A program made the translations under genes and the position numbers. From NCBI RefSeq assembly GCF_014287815.1, contig NZ_JACOOQ010000008.1, forward strand, positions 1 to 64,000: a DNA stretch of 64,000 nucleotides, in the 5' to 3' direction. Every line of letters begins with the position of its first letter. The first letter of the stretch is position 1. Origin of the DNA: Clostridium lentum. GTDB lineage: Bacteria; Bacillota; Clostridia; Clostridiales; Clostridiaceae. Under the pieces are notes generated by a model, which was not told the origin of the DNA, searched no databases, and saw nothing but the letters and a program-made list of their open reading frames with translations. Positions 48,364 to 58,506 of the stretch are shown piece after piece.

Positions 48364-49119
48364 TCATATATTTTTTATATTATATGGTTGTAATTCATAT
48401 TTAAGTTCTTTTTGATCAAATTTTTCAAATGGTATATAAAATTCAGGAATTCCTGTAACATAAGGTGCAATTTCATAAACATTAAAGTATATTACAACGT
48501 TGCCTGAACTTACATAGAATCCTTGCTTTTCACTAATACCTTTAAAGCCATCCTTCCCAGTAAAGTACTTATCCTTATCAAATTGTATAGCATTAGCAAT
48601 TTCTAAATTAATTACATTCTTATACTCATATCCACCTTTAAACAAATCGCTTAATTTAAGTTCTTTACCAGTTATGTTATCCACATTATACGAAAGCCTA
48701 GTTGTTATTCCATGAGCCCCTCCTGTAAACTGATAATAATCTATATAAAAGCTAGTTATATTCTGACTATTAGTAACCTTATATCGACTATAAAGTTGAT
48801 ATGGACCGATTGGTGGAGGTACTAATCCCTTAAAGTATTCATCAGAAATCTTTTTCACATCATTTATCCAATCTTCTGTCCACTTTATAATATTATTATT
48901 TAGTTTATCTATATTAGGGTTACTATCAATGTTTTCTATTGCTGGAATAATTACATCAATAATAAGATAATCATTTTCACTCTTATACTTTTTATCCACA
49001 ACTTTATACTTTTCTGCATAATTATTTAATACACAATCTATCAACACCCCCTGTGGATAACTTGTTAATAAAAATAAAACTCCACAAGTCAGTAAAATAG
49101 CCTTTTTTAGACATTTCAT
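48364..49119 (-). CDS. Exported DUF4163/DUF3298 (RsiV-like) protein
   Basis: This 251-residue protein has an N-terminal hydrophobic signal (KKAILLTCGVLFLLTSYP). A DUF4163-type domain follows, then a DUF3298 domain with the motif QFTGGAHGITTRLSYNVD. This pair occurs in RsiV-type lysozyme-sensing anti-sigma factors and in deacetylase accessory domains, but no cytoplasmic anti-sigma segment is present here. AGGGG precedes the ATG. It is probably secreted or membrane tethered. Two DnaA-box sequences lie within its 5' coding region. Confidence 0.75.
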   Translation of the reverse strand: MKCLKKAILLTCGVLFLLTSYPQGVLIDCVLNNYAEKYKVVDKKYKSENDYLIIDVIIPAIENIDSNPNIDKLNNNIIKWTEDWINDVKKISDEYFKGLVPPPIGPYQLYSRYKVTNSQNITSFYIDYYQFTGGAHGITTRLSYNVDNITGKELKLSDLFKGGYEYKNVINLEIANAIQFDKDKYFTGKDGFKGISEKQGFYVSSGNVVIYFNVYEIAPYVTGIPEFYIPFEKFDQKELKYELQPYNIKNI

Positions 49120-49375
49120 GTAACTTTCACCCCTTATCTTTCGATACTTTTCTAATCTTTTTTATTATTATCTACAAATCTCTAAATAATTATTAACATA
49201 TATATCAACAAGTTTACCACAACTTATCCACAAGCATCTGTGGATTATGTGCGTAACTTCCAATTTTTTATATATAAACAATGATTTTACTATTTAAAAC
49301 TTTCTTTAATTTACTTATATTTATCAGTAAAATTATCCACAGAATTATCCACATTTTATAATTTTCGGTGGATAA
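48992..49375. promoter_or_regulatory. Cluster of DnaA boxes away from dnaA
   Basis: Five perfect TTATCCACA boxes lie at 48992-49000, 49052-49060 (reverse), 49224-49232, 49333-49341 and 49345-49353. Two one-mismatch boxes lie at 49239-49247 and 49367-49375. The last five fall in the otherwise gene-free 444-bp interval 49120-49563, which holds nothing else I can name. No dnaA, dnaN or rpmH is nearby, so this is not the usual origin layout. Confidence 0.7.
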
Positions 49376-49535
49376 ATTCATATATTAGAAAGTCTCTGGT
49401 AATTACTAAACTTTATTAATAATTTCTATCTTTCCTTCTCTGCTGTATGCTAAAAATTTATAACACGTTTCGCTCAAAGTTATAGTTATTTACACACTAT
49501 CTTAATTCTTAACTTTCTTAATGTTCTTACTAAAT

Positions 49536-49566
49536 AAAAGGACTGAGCTTCTGCTCAATCCTTTTA
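49536..49566 (-). terminator. Terminator of rluF
   Basis: AAAAGGATTGAGCA pairs with GCTCAGTCCTTTTA on the minus strand, overlapping the end of the gene. Confidence 0.8.
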
Positions 49567-50343
49567 CTCTTCGTCTACTTCTTTAGTTTTTCCTGAATCT
49601 ACAATAAGATTATTAAGACCTTTAAGCTCTCTTACTGTAAGATCTCTCCATTGACCTTTTTTAAGTTCGCCAAGATTTATATTCATTATTCTAATTCTTT
49701 TAAGCTTAGTAACATTATATCCAAGTACTTCACACATTCTTCTTATTTGTCTGTTTAAGCCTTGTGTAAGTATTATTCTAAATGTATTAGGACCTTCTTT
49801 TTTCACATAGCACTTTTTAGTTACTTGACCTAATATTTTTACACCGTTTCTCATCTTTTTAACAAACTCATCATTAATAGGTTTATCTACCTTAACTATA
49901 TATTCTTTTTCATGGTTATTTCCAGCTCTTAATATTTTATTGACTATATCCCCATCATTAGTTAATATAATTAATCCTTCAGAGTCCTTATCCAATCTAC
50001 CTACAGGAAATATTCTTTTTTCATGATTAACAAAATCAACAATATTTCCGCGTACCTTATGCTCTGTAGTACATGTTATTCCTACCGGCTTATTTAATAC
50101 TATATAAATCATTTCCTCAACTTTGCTTATAAGCTTACCATTTACCTTTACTTTTTGGCCCTTTTGTACCTTAGTTCCCATAACTGCTTTCACTCCATCA
50201 ACAGTAACTTTGCCACTTTCTATAAACTTATCAGCTTCTCTTCTTGAGCAAAATCCTGATTCACTTATATATTTATTAAGCCTTATGCTCTCTCCTCTAT
50301 CATTATGTACTATTATTGGATCTTTCTTTTTATTTGATTTCAT
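49564..50343 (-). CDS. rluF: 23S rRNA pseudouridine synthase (RluF/RsuA family)
   Basis: This 259-residue enzyme has an N-terminal S4 RNA-binding domain ([20 protein letters not shown]). The RsuA-type catalytic domain follows with the conserved Asp in [17 protein letters not shown] and the C-terminal [17 protein letters not shown] block. The ending [13 protein letters not shown] resembles RluF, which modifies the 2604 region of 23S rRNA (E. coli numbering). The RluB and RsuA branches are alternatives. GGAAGG precedes the ATG. It is downstream of the SigI/RsgI fusion gene with 45 bp between. Confidence 0.85.
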   Translation of the reverse strand: MKSNKKKDPIIVHNDRGESIRLNKYISESGFCSRREADKFIESGKVTVDGVKAVMGTKVQKGQKVKVNGKLISKVEEMIYIVLNKPVGITCTTEHKVRGNIVDFVNHEKRIFPVGRLDKDSEGLIILTNDGDIVNKILRAGNNHEKEYIVKVDKPINDEFVKKMRNGVKILGQVTKKCYVKKEGPNTFRIILTQGLNRQIRRMCEVLGYNVTKLKRIRIMNINLGELKKGQWRDLTVRELKGLNNLIVDSGKTKEVDEE

Positions 50344-50388
50344 ATGAACCTTCCTTTAGTTTAATTGTAAAATCATCATTAGTTGCTA

Positions 50389-51477
50389 TTATTTTAAGTT
50401 TGACTCATACCCTGCATTATTAAACTTCACATTAATTCCTTCTTCTGAGATATACTGGCTTGTATCACTTAAAACTCCATGTTTAATGGCATTTCCTGTT
50501 ACAGTAATCAATACCTGTCCTTTGCTTATCTGTTCCTCTTCATTACAATACTTTATTAACTTATAAATAGCAGTATCCACATCTCTATCCTGCACTTCTA
50601 CTTTTTCTAATATGCTTCTTACATTGCTTACATTAGATTTACTTCTAACTACCCTGTTAAAAACATTGACTTCTAATGTTATCTGCTCATCAGCTTCAAA
50701 TATGATAGTGGTCACTCCCTTAAAATATTTATATGTCCCTATAGATAATCCACATATTGTAAATAATATTAAGATAACTATATAAAACTTTATATTTTTA
50801 AACTTCTTTTTTATATTTACGCTTACTTCCTCACCTATATTTTCGTTATCTATTTTTGATTTAATGAATTCTCCACTAGATGTAAGGATAATTGCCTTTT
50901 CTTTTCTTTTATATAAAATAACACCTTTTACCTTTTCTGAATTATCTTCTAACAATGATGGCTCTTCTGACTCTTCATTAGAATATTCATCATTTTCATC
51001 CTCTTTATCTTTAGAATTAAAATTATCTATATTATTAAAGCTTATTACATTATTATCTATTTTCTCTTCAACATCTTCTTTCTTTTGAATTATCTTTAAA
51101 TAATCTGCAATATATTTATAATTATAATCCCCTAATATTAAAGAATATACTATTATATAATCGCGCCATTTTTGTAAAAATTGTCTTGACTTAAGAACAC
51201 CTTTACTTATTTTGTTAATGGGAAGTTCTTTTTTTTCATAAAACTCATTGTATATTTCTGCAGTTTCAGAAATATACATTGCTATATTTAAAAGATCATT
51301 TCTCAAATCAAAGCTAACTTCTTCCTCTGCCAGATCTCTTAATATTACGTCATAATCCTCTAATTCTCTAATAAACTTTTCTACCTGATTCTTTCTTTCT
51401 TCAACTATTTCCTTGCCAACTAATACTAAAGCTGGAGCTAAAGAAAAGCTATATTTGCCCTTTTTATATTCACTCAT
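50389..51477 (-). CDS. SigI-domain/RsgI anti-sigma fusion-like membrane protein
   Basis: Residues about 30-135 resemble the C-terminal domain of sigma-I factors, with KKELPINKISKG followed by RQFLQKWRDYIIVYSLIL and DYNYKYIADYL, a helix-turn-helix-like layout. An acidic linker follows, then an RsgI N-terminal anti-sigma domain (VKGVILYKRKEKAIILTSSG, near 185-230). Next come one transmembrane helix (IKFYIVILILFTICGLSIGT) and an extracytoplasmic RsgI-like domain (FEADEQITLEVNVFNRVV). No sigma-2 region is present. The start is ATG 51477 after AAAAGGTGG. It is 12 bp downstream of a class D sortase gene. Either a split sigma/anti-sigma partner or a membrane sensor; no separate sigI is in the window. 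Confidence 0.7.
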   Translation of the reverse strand: MSEYKKGKYSFSLAPALVLVGKEIVEERKNQVEKFIRELEDYDVILRDLAEEEVSFDLRNDLLNIAMYISETAEIYNEFYEKKELPINKISKGVLKSRQFLQKWRDYIIVYSLILGDYNYKYIADYLKIIQKKEDVEEKIDNNVISFNNIDNFNSKDKEDENDEYSNEESEEPSLLEDNSEKVKGVILYKRKEKAIILTSSGEFIKSKIDNENIGEEVSVNIKKKFKNIKFYIVILILFTICGLSIGTYKYFKGVTTIIFEADEQITLEVNVFNRVVRSKSNVSNVRSILEKVEVQDRDVDTAIYKLIKYCNEEEQISKGQVLITVTGNAIKHGVLSDTSQYISEEGINVKFNNAGYESNLK

Positions 51478-51489
51478 TTTTTCCACCTT

Positions 51490-52101
51490 TTATAAGTCTT
51501 CTGTTGATTGTAATGTTCCCTTCACAATAACTCTTTGCTTTGCTCCCACTGTACATGTAATTAATGTGATAGTGGCATTTTCTGTAGCATCTAAAACTTC
51601 TATTTGATCTGGATTTACAATATAGTTTTCTTCTATTACATACGTATATTTTTTATCGTGTGTTTTAACTATAATTTTATCCCCTGCTGAAACTTTATAT
51701 AAATTTATAAATGCATCTGTATAATCAGATACCCTATGTCCTGCAATAGCAAAATTACCTACTTGTCCAGGCGCTGCCGAATCTGGAAAATGTCCTAAAA
51801 AATATTTTAATACATCATCACTAATTCCTTCTACTAATGCTTGTGATAAATTAATACTTGGTATTTCAACCATTGCTATTGGCTTATATCCATTTACCAC
51901 ATCTAAATTTACTGATTCACTAGATTCACTAGATTCACTAGATTCTCCTGTAGAAGTACCCTCAGAAAAACCATTTTCAAACAATTTTACTATTTCTTTT
52001 TGTTTGTTAAGTGTTATAATTTTCTTATAGACAACATCACCAATTATTACCACACCAATAATGATTAGTAAGATACCTATTATTCTTCTAAACTTATCCA
52101 T
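51490..52101 (-). CDS. Class D sortase
   Basis: This 203-residue transpeptidase has an N-terminal membrane anchor (RIIGILLIIIGVVIIGDVVY), a Ser/Glu-rich spacer and the sortase core. The catalytic His is in FAIAGHRVSDY, the Cys in ITLITCTVGA and the Arg in KQRVIVKG. It anchors LPxTG-like proteins to peptidoglycan, and class D enzymes often act in sporulating cells. The spacer is encoded by a short tandem repeat at 51911-51945. GGGAGG precedes the ATG. It forms a probable operon with the RsgI-like gene. No LPxTG substrate is evident in the window. Confidence 0.88.
   Translation of the reverse strand: MDKFRRIIGILLIIIGVVIIGDVVYKKIITLNKQKEIVKLFENGFSEGTSTGESSESSESSESVNLDVVNGYKPIAMVEIPSINLSQALVEGISDDVLKYFLGHFPDSAAPGQVGNFAIAGHRVSDYTDAFINLYKVSAGDKIIVKTHDKKYTYVIEENYIVNPDQIEVLDATENATITLITCTVGAKQRVIVKGTLQSTEDL
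51911..51945 (-). repeat. Nine-base tandem repeat in the sortase gene
   Basis: Nearly four copies of GATTCACTA (plus strand) encode the (SES)n-type spacer between the membrane anchor and catalytic core. The nine-base unit keeps frame if copy number changes. Confidence 0.8.
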
Positions 52102-52225
52102 ATAGACCTCCCATTACCTGTTTATATTTTGTTACATATATAAATTTTATTACATATATTATATCATAAAGGGTTTTAAAAATGATTACTTATCATAAGA
52201 TAATAATATAGAGGGGTGTGGTTTT

Positions 52226-52414
52226 ATGAAAAGAGGTAAAAAAAATGTTATATATGTTGATTTCACTTTTACAAAGAAAAAAATTAAATCAAAAACTCTA
52301 ATGATTTTATATAAAATAATATTCTCATTAGTTAAAATTTTACCATTACCTAAGTATAATAAGAGTAGTAAACGTTTAAATAATACTACCAAAAGAAAAA
52401 CATCAAATTATTAA
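52226..52414 (+). CDS. Small basic protein, function unknown
   Basis: The frame encodes 62 residues, very rich in Lys (MKRGKKNVIYVDFTFTKKK at the start), with one moderately hydrophobic middle segment (LMILYKIIFSLVKILPLP). GAGGGG lies 11 nt before the ATG. It is read in the same direction as ispF, 63 bp upstream. I recognise no family. The overlapping minus-strand frame has no ribosome binding site and is less likely. Confidence 0.5.
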   Translation: MKRGKKNVIYVDFTFTKKKIKSKTLMILYKIIFSLVKILPLPKYNKSSKRLNNTTKRKTSNY

Positions 52415-52477
52415 TTAAAGTCCCATTACTATTTATAAATTAATATATTTGTTTTATAATTTATACGAGGTGATAAA

Positions 52478-52957
52478 ATGAGAATAGGAATGGGATATGA
52501 TGTCCATAAATTAGTTGAAAATAGAGATCTTATTTTAGGTGGAGTTAAAATACCTTATTCCCTTGGATTATTAGGTCATTCAGATGCAGATGTATTGCTT
52601 CATGCTATCATGGATTCTTTATTAGGTGCTGCTGCTTTAGGTGATATAGGAAAACACTTTCCTGATAGTGATGATAGATATAAGGGAATTTCAAGTATTG
52701 AACTATTAAAACATGTAGGCTCATTATTAAAAGAAAATGATTGGCTTATCGAAAATATAGATTCTACTATAATTGCACAAAAGCCAAAGATGGCTCCACA
52801 TATAGAAAATATGCGAAAAAATATATCAGAAGCTTTAAACATAGATATTGGTCAAATTAATGTAAAGGCAACAACTGAAGAAGGTTTAGGCTTTACCGGT
52901 GAAGGTAAAGGAATTTCTTCTCAAAGTATCTGCCTACTTACAAAAAAGAGTAGCTAG
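52478..52957 (+). CDS. ispF: 2-C-methyl-D-erythritol 2,4-cyclodiphosphate synthase
   Basis: This 159-residue enzyme of the non-mevalonate isoprenoid pathway makes the cyclic diphosphate intermediate. The signature GMGYDVHKL opens the protein with the zinc-binding Asp and His. Then [20 protein letters not shown] and [10 protein letters not shown] follow, and the C-terminal [17 protein letters not shown] is conserved. GAGG precedes the ATG. It stands alone here and ends in a terminator. Confidence 0.97.
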   Translation: MRIGMGYDVHKLVENRDLILGGVKIPYSLGLLGHSDADVLLHAIMDSLLGAAALGDIGKHFPDSDDRYKGISSIELLKHVGSLLKENDWLIENIDSTIIAQKPKMAPHIENMRKNISEALNIDIGQINVKATTEEGLGFTGEGKGISSQSICLLTKKSS

Positions 52958-52978
52958 ATTATTTAGCTGCTCTTTTCC
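52942..52978 (+). terminator. Terminator of ispF
   Basis: AAAAGAGTAGCTA pairs with TTAGCTGCTCTTTT, overlapping the ispF stop codon. Confidence 0.75.
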
Positions 52979-52998
52979 TATTGTAATAATATTATAAC

Positions 52999-53097
52999 TT
53001 ATACACCATACATATCCCCAGCTATTATCGATAATCCTATATAAGATATTAAAAATATCAATAATGGTAGTAATGCACTTATGCTTACCTTATTCAT
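52999..53097 (-). pseudogene. N-terminal remnant resembling an NhaC-type Na+/H+ antiporter
   Basis: A 32-codon frame reads MNKVSISALLPLLIFLISYI then GLSIIAGDMYGV and stops. That is the form of the first membrane helix of NhaC-family antiporters. Nothing downstream continues the protein. It looks like the stub left after loss of the rest of the gene, though a genuine small membrane peptide cannot be excluded. Confidence 0.4.
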
Positions 53098-53133
53098 TTG
53101 TTCGTCCACTTAATTATTTTATTATTTATATTA

Positions 53134-53171
53134 AAAATAAAAACGTTGTGAAATTTAATCACAACGTTTTT
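53134..53171 (-). terminator. Terminator of the tRNA-Lys gene
   Basis: AAAAACGTTGTGA pairs with TCACAACGTTTTT on the minus strand, starting 2 bp after the CCA end of the tRNA. Confidence 0.85.
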
Positions 53172-53172
53172 A

Positions 53173-53248
53173 TGGTGCGCCATCACGGGTTCGAACCGGG
53201 GACACCCTGATTAAGAGTCAGGTGCTCTACCAACTGAGCTAATAGCGC
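53173..53248 (-). tRNA. tRNA-Lys (anticodon CTT)
   Basis: A full cloverleaf of 76 nt with encoded CCA. The acceptor stem is GCGCTAT with ATGGCGC, the D-stem GCTC/GAGC, and the anticodon stem CCTGA/TCAGG with loop CTCTTAA. The TPsiC arm carries GGTTCGAACC. CTT reads AAG. Confidence 0.95.
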
Positions 53249-53299
53249 TTATCGTTTACAATAAAATTATAGCACTTTGGAATTTTACTGTCAACAATA

Positions 53300-53974
53300 C
53301 TATATAACTTCTGTTAAATATTTCAATAGAATTTTTTTGAAAGCTTCTCCCGTTATCTTATCTTTATCTGCTGTACTACAAATTATTCTCCAGTCTTCTA
53401 TATTCTTGCTAGTATTTCGCTCAAACTCCTCTACAGAACTACTCATATAACTAGAGTTTATTACAAACTCACAAAGCTCTTCTGGTGTATTAAATATCTT
53501 TAAATATAAAAATTCTGTGCTATCACCATACCATGCTTTATTAAAATCTCTAACAAATTTCTTAAGCTCTAATAATATCTTATTTCTAGGTAATGACCAT
53601 AACTTCTTAACTCTATCTACTTGTTTTTTCATTTCAATAGCTTCTTCTCTAGTAATCCTATCTCTTCTTTCTCCATCTTTAATTATTTCTTCCACAGGCT
53701 TTATAGGAATATAGGAAACCACATCTTTTCTACCATTTATCCATATATAAAAAGCTTCTTGTAAAAATGAATATTGTATATATCCAAGAAGAGCCATCTC
53801 ATCTGGAAAATAACTCCATATATTTTTTAATCCATTAAATTTTGAAAAAATTAACGTGTGTATATATAGGCTTTTTTCTGTTGGAAGTTCATCCATGAAC
53901 ATATGCCCTCTAATAGTTTTATTTTCACTTATAAGGCTTTCCCAATACTTAAAAGAATCGTATTTATTCTTCAT
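53300..53974 (-). CDS. Protein of unknown function
   Basis: This 224-residue soluble protein is rich in Lys, Glu and aromatic residues (NIWSYFPDEMALLGYIQYSF, EAFYIWINGRKD). I see no signal peptide, membrane helix or known motif. ATG 53974 has AAAGGTG at good spacing; the upstream GTG overlaps that site. It lies alone downstream of its own promoter region, upstream of tRNA-Lys on the same strand. No function is proposed. Confidence 0.7.
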   Translation of the reverse strand: MKNKYDSFKYWESLISENKTIRGHMFMDELPTEKSLYIHTLIFSKFNGLKNIWSYFPDEMALLGYIQYSFLQEAFYIWINGRKDVVSYIPIKPVEEIIKDGERRDRITREEAIEMKKQVDRVKKLWSLPRNKILLELKKFVRDFNKAWYGDSTEFLYLKIFNTPEELCEFVINSSYMSSSVEEFERNTSKNIEDWRIICSTADKDKITGEAFKKILLKYLTEVI

Positions 53975-54158
53975 ATCTATCACCTTTCTTTCAAAAATTA
54001 ATATAATATACTATAAACTATATTTACCACTTCTACTATAATTATAACCGTTTTTTAATTAAATGTAAAAATCTTATAAAAATCCTAATTAATTTCTGAA
54101 TTGAATGTTATTATGTTTCGTAATATAATTAATTTATATAGATAAAGGGGGCAACAGT

Positions 54159-54563
54159 TTGTATAAGTGTAGTATTTGTGGAGAAAAAGCTGATGTGCAT
54201 CATATTGTTTATAGAAGTGAGGGTGGGTTTGATATAGAGCTCAACTATAAGTATCTTTGTGCTCTTCATCATCGTGGAAAATGCGGTCCTCATCAAAACA
54301 AAATGATTGATTTGCAATACAAGCTCGAATTACAACAAAAACTATACGAAATCTTACCAAAAAAGTACTACTGGCCTAAAGAATTGTCAATTATACTAGG
54401 AGTCCATAATGGAGCTCTTAAACGATTATTAAAGGACTTAAAACTATATAAGGAAGGCTTTAAAAAGGATGATATAATTTGGAAACTAATGGGCTGTAGA
54501 TTATATAACTACGAAGCCTTAGATGAATTAGCCTTGGACTTGTTAGAATTAGACTTTATTTAA
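54159..54563 (+). CDS. HNH-motif protein with TTG start
   Basis: This 134-residue protein opens with a zinc-type CxxC (YKCSICG), then HHIVYRSEGG, then a conserved Asn (NYKYLC) and HHRGKCGPH. This is the beta-beta-alpha metal layout of HNH endonucleases. The C-terminal half is helical (KELSIILGVHNGALKRLLKDL) and looks like a helix-turn-helix DNA-binding part. The start is a TTG 8 nt after GGGGG; no ATG exists nearby. It resembles small phage or mobile-element-derived HNH proteins. It stands alone, convergent with the beta-galactosidase gene. Confidence 0.75.
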   Translation: MYKCSICGEKADVHHIVYRSEGGFDIELNYKYLCALHHRGKCGPHQNKMIDLQYKLELQQKLYEILPKKYYWPKELSIILGVHNGALKRLLKDLKLYKEGFKKDDIIWKLMGCRLYNYEALDELALDLLELDFI

Positions 54564-54586
54564 AATGCTATTATATAATATATCTA

Positions 54587-54620
54587 TAAAAAGAGGAAGT
54601 TTTCAAACTTCCTCTTTTTA
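54587..54620. terminator. Bidirectional terminator between the HNH gene and lacZ
   Basis: AAAAAGAGGAAGTTT pairs perfectly with AAACTTCCTCTTTTT around a single-base-scale loop, with runs on both sides. Confidence 0.9.
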
Positions 54621-54642
54621 TAGCATCCATATACATTAATAT

Positions 54643-57672
<3,030 letters not shown>

Positions 57673-57754
57673 TTATAAATTCCTCCTCTTAAACACCTTT
57701 GTATACATTTTCATTATATCATTTGTTTACTTATTTTTTTAGTATTTTTTCAAA

Positions 57755-57793
57755 AAAAAAATGCGTAAACCTATTTCTAGGCTTACGCATTCC
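57755..57793 (-). terminator. Terminator of the tRNA-Leu/tRNA-Gly transcript
   Basis: AATGCGTAAGCCTA pairs with TAGGTTTACGCATT and is followed by a run of T on the minus strand. It lies about 160 bp after tRNA-Gly. The remaining interval up to 57953 has nothing recognisable. Confidence 0.85.
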
Positions 57794-57953
57794 TACTACG
57801 CAAATTTATTATATATACATATATCTTTTATTCTTACATAGTTTATTTTATTACAATCCATTAATTTTTGCCAATACTTTTTTATTATTTATGCAATAAA
57901 AATTAACTCACTTATGAATTCAATTCCAAATTATCAATTTTCAATTATAAAAA

Positions 57954-58029
57954 TGGAGCGGTAAACGGGACTCGAACCCGCAACGTCCACCTTGGGAAGG
58001 TGACACTCTGCCAATTGAGTCATTACCGC
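57954..58029 (-). tRNA. tRNA-Gly (anticodon CCC)
   Basis: A 76-nt cloverleaf with encoded CCA. The acceptor stem is GCGGTAA with TTACCGC, the anticodon loop TTCCCAA gives CCC, and the TPsiC arm reads GGGTTCGAGTCCC. CCC reads GGG, a rare codon in this AT-rich genome. Confidence 0.93.
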
Positions 58030-58034
58030 TTAAA

Positions 58035-58119
58035 TGGTGCAGGTGAAGGGAGTCGAACCCTTACACCGATTGGCGCTAGATCCTAAGTCTAGTGCGTCTG
58101 CCAATTCCGCCACACCTGC
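58035..58119 (-). tRNA. tRNA-Leu (anticodon TAG)
   Basis: An 85-nt class II tRNA with encoded CCA and a long variable arm. The acceptor stem is GCAGGTG with CACCTGC, and the anticodon stem-loop is CTAGA-CTTAGGA-TCTAG, giving TAG. It is 5 bp upstream of tRNA-Gly in the same transcript. Confidence 0.95.
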
Positions 58120-58130
58120 TTGATATTTTC

Positions 58131-58159
58131 ATTTTACTATTTTTTGTAAATTAATGCAA
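58131..58159 (-). promoter_or_regulatory. Promoter of the tRNA-Leu/tRNA-Gly unit
   Basis: TTGCAT (58159-58154) and TAAAAT (58136-58131) on the minus strand with 17 bp spacing, about 12 bp before the tRNA-Leu 5' end. It is divergent from the thrS promoter. Confidence 0.65.
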
Positions 58160-58184
58160 TATTTATTTTAACAAATTTTCAATA

Positions 58185-58213
58185 TTGACATAATTTAATT
58201 TGCTACATATAAT
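58185..58213 (+). promoter_or_regulatory. Perfect consensus promoter of thrS
   Basis: TTGACA at 58185-58190 and TATAAT at 58208-58213 with 17 bp spacing. The T-box leader begins just after it. Confidence 0.9.
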
Positions 58214-58221
58214 AATCTTAA

Positions 58222-58474
58222 ATATAAAAATACTATGATGAGAAGAGTAAACTAAAGGTATATTTCCAGAGATAATCTGCAATAGCTGGAAGCAGATTTA
58301 AATGAAATTAGTTGAAAACTAACTCGGAGTGACTCTAATCCAGTCCGTTTGTCATCACGTTACGATGATTCTTAAGTGGCCTATTATTTTAGGCAATTAA
58401 GGGTGGAACCACGGGAATATATATATGCTCTCGTCCCTTTTCTATACGAAAAGAGACGATGAGCTTTTTTTATT
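58222..58474 (+). promoter_or_regulatory. T-box leader of thrS with a Thr (ACU) specifier
   Basis: The leader shows the AGAAGAGTA GA-motif near 58240 and Stem I with GCTGGAAGC. The specifier loop is GAAA-ACT-A with ACT at 58318-58320, and the T-box sequence is AGGGTGGAACCACGGG at about 58400. A terminator follows at 58427-58474 (GCTC-CGTC-CCTTTTC paired with GAAAAGAGACGATGAGC, then T-run). ACU reads threonine, matching the downstream synthetase. Confidence 0.95.
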
Positions 58475-58506
58475 TTAAAAAATACATAATGAAAGGACGA
58501 AAAAAG

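Noticed and set aside
48992..49375. Chromosomal replication origin
   Set aside because: DnaA boxes cluster here, but dnaA, dnaN and rpmH are absent and the flanking genes are not those of a clostridial oriC, so I report an ectopic cluster only.
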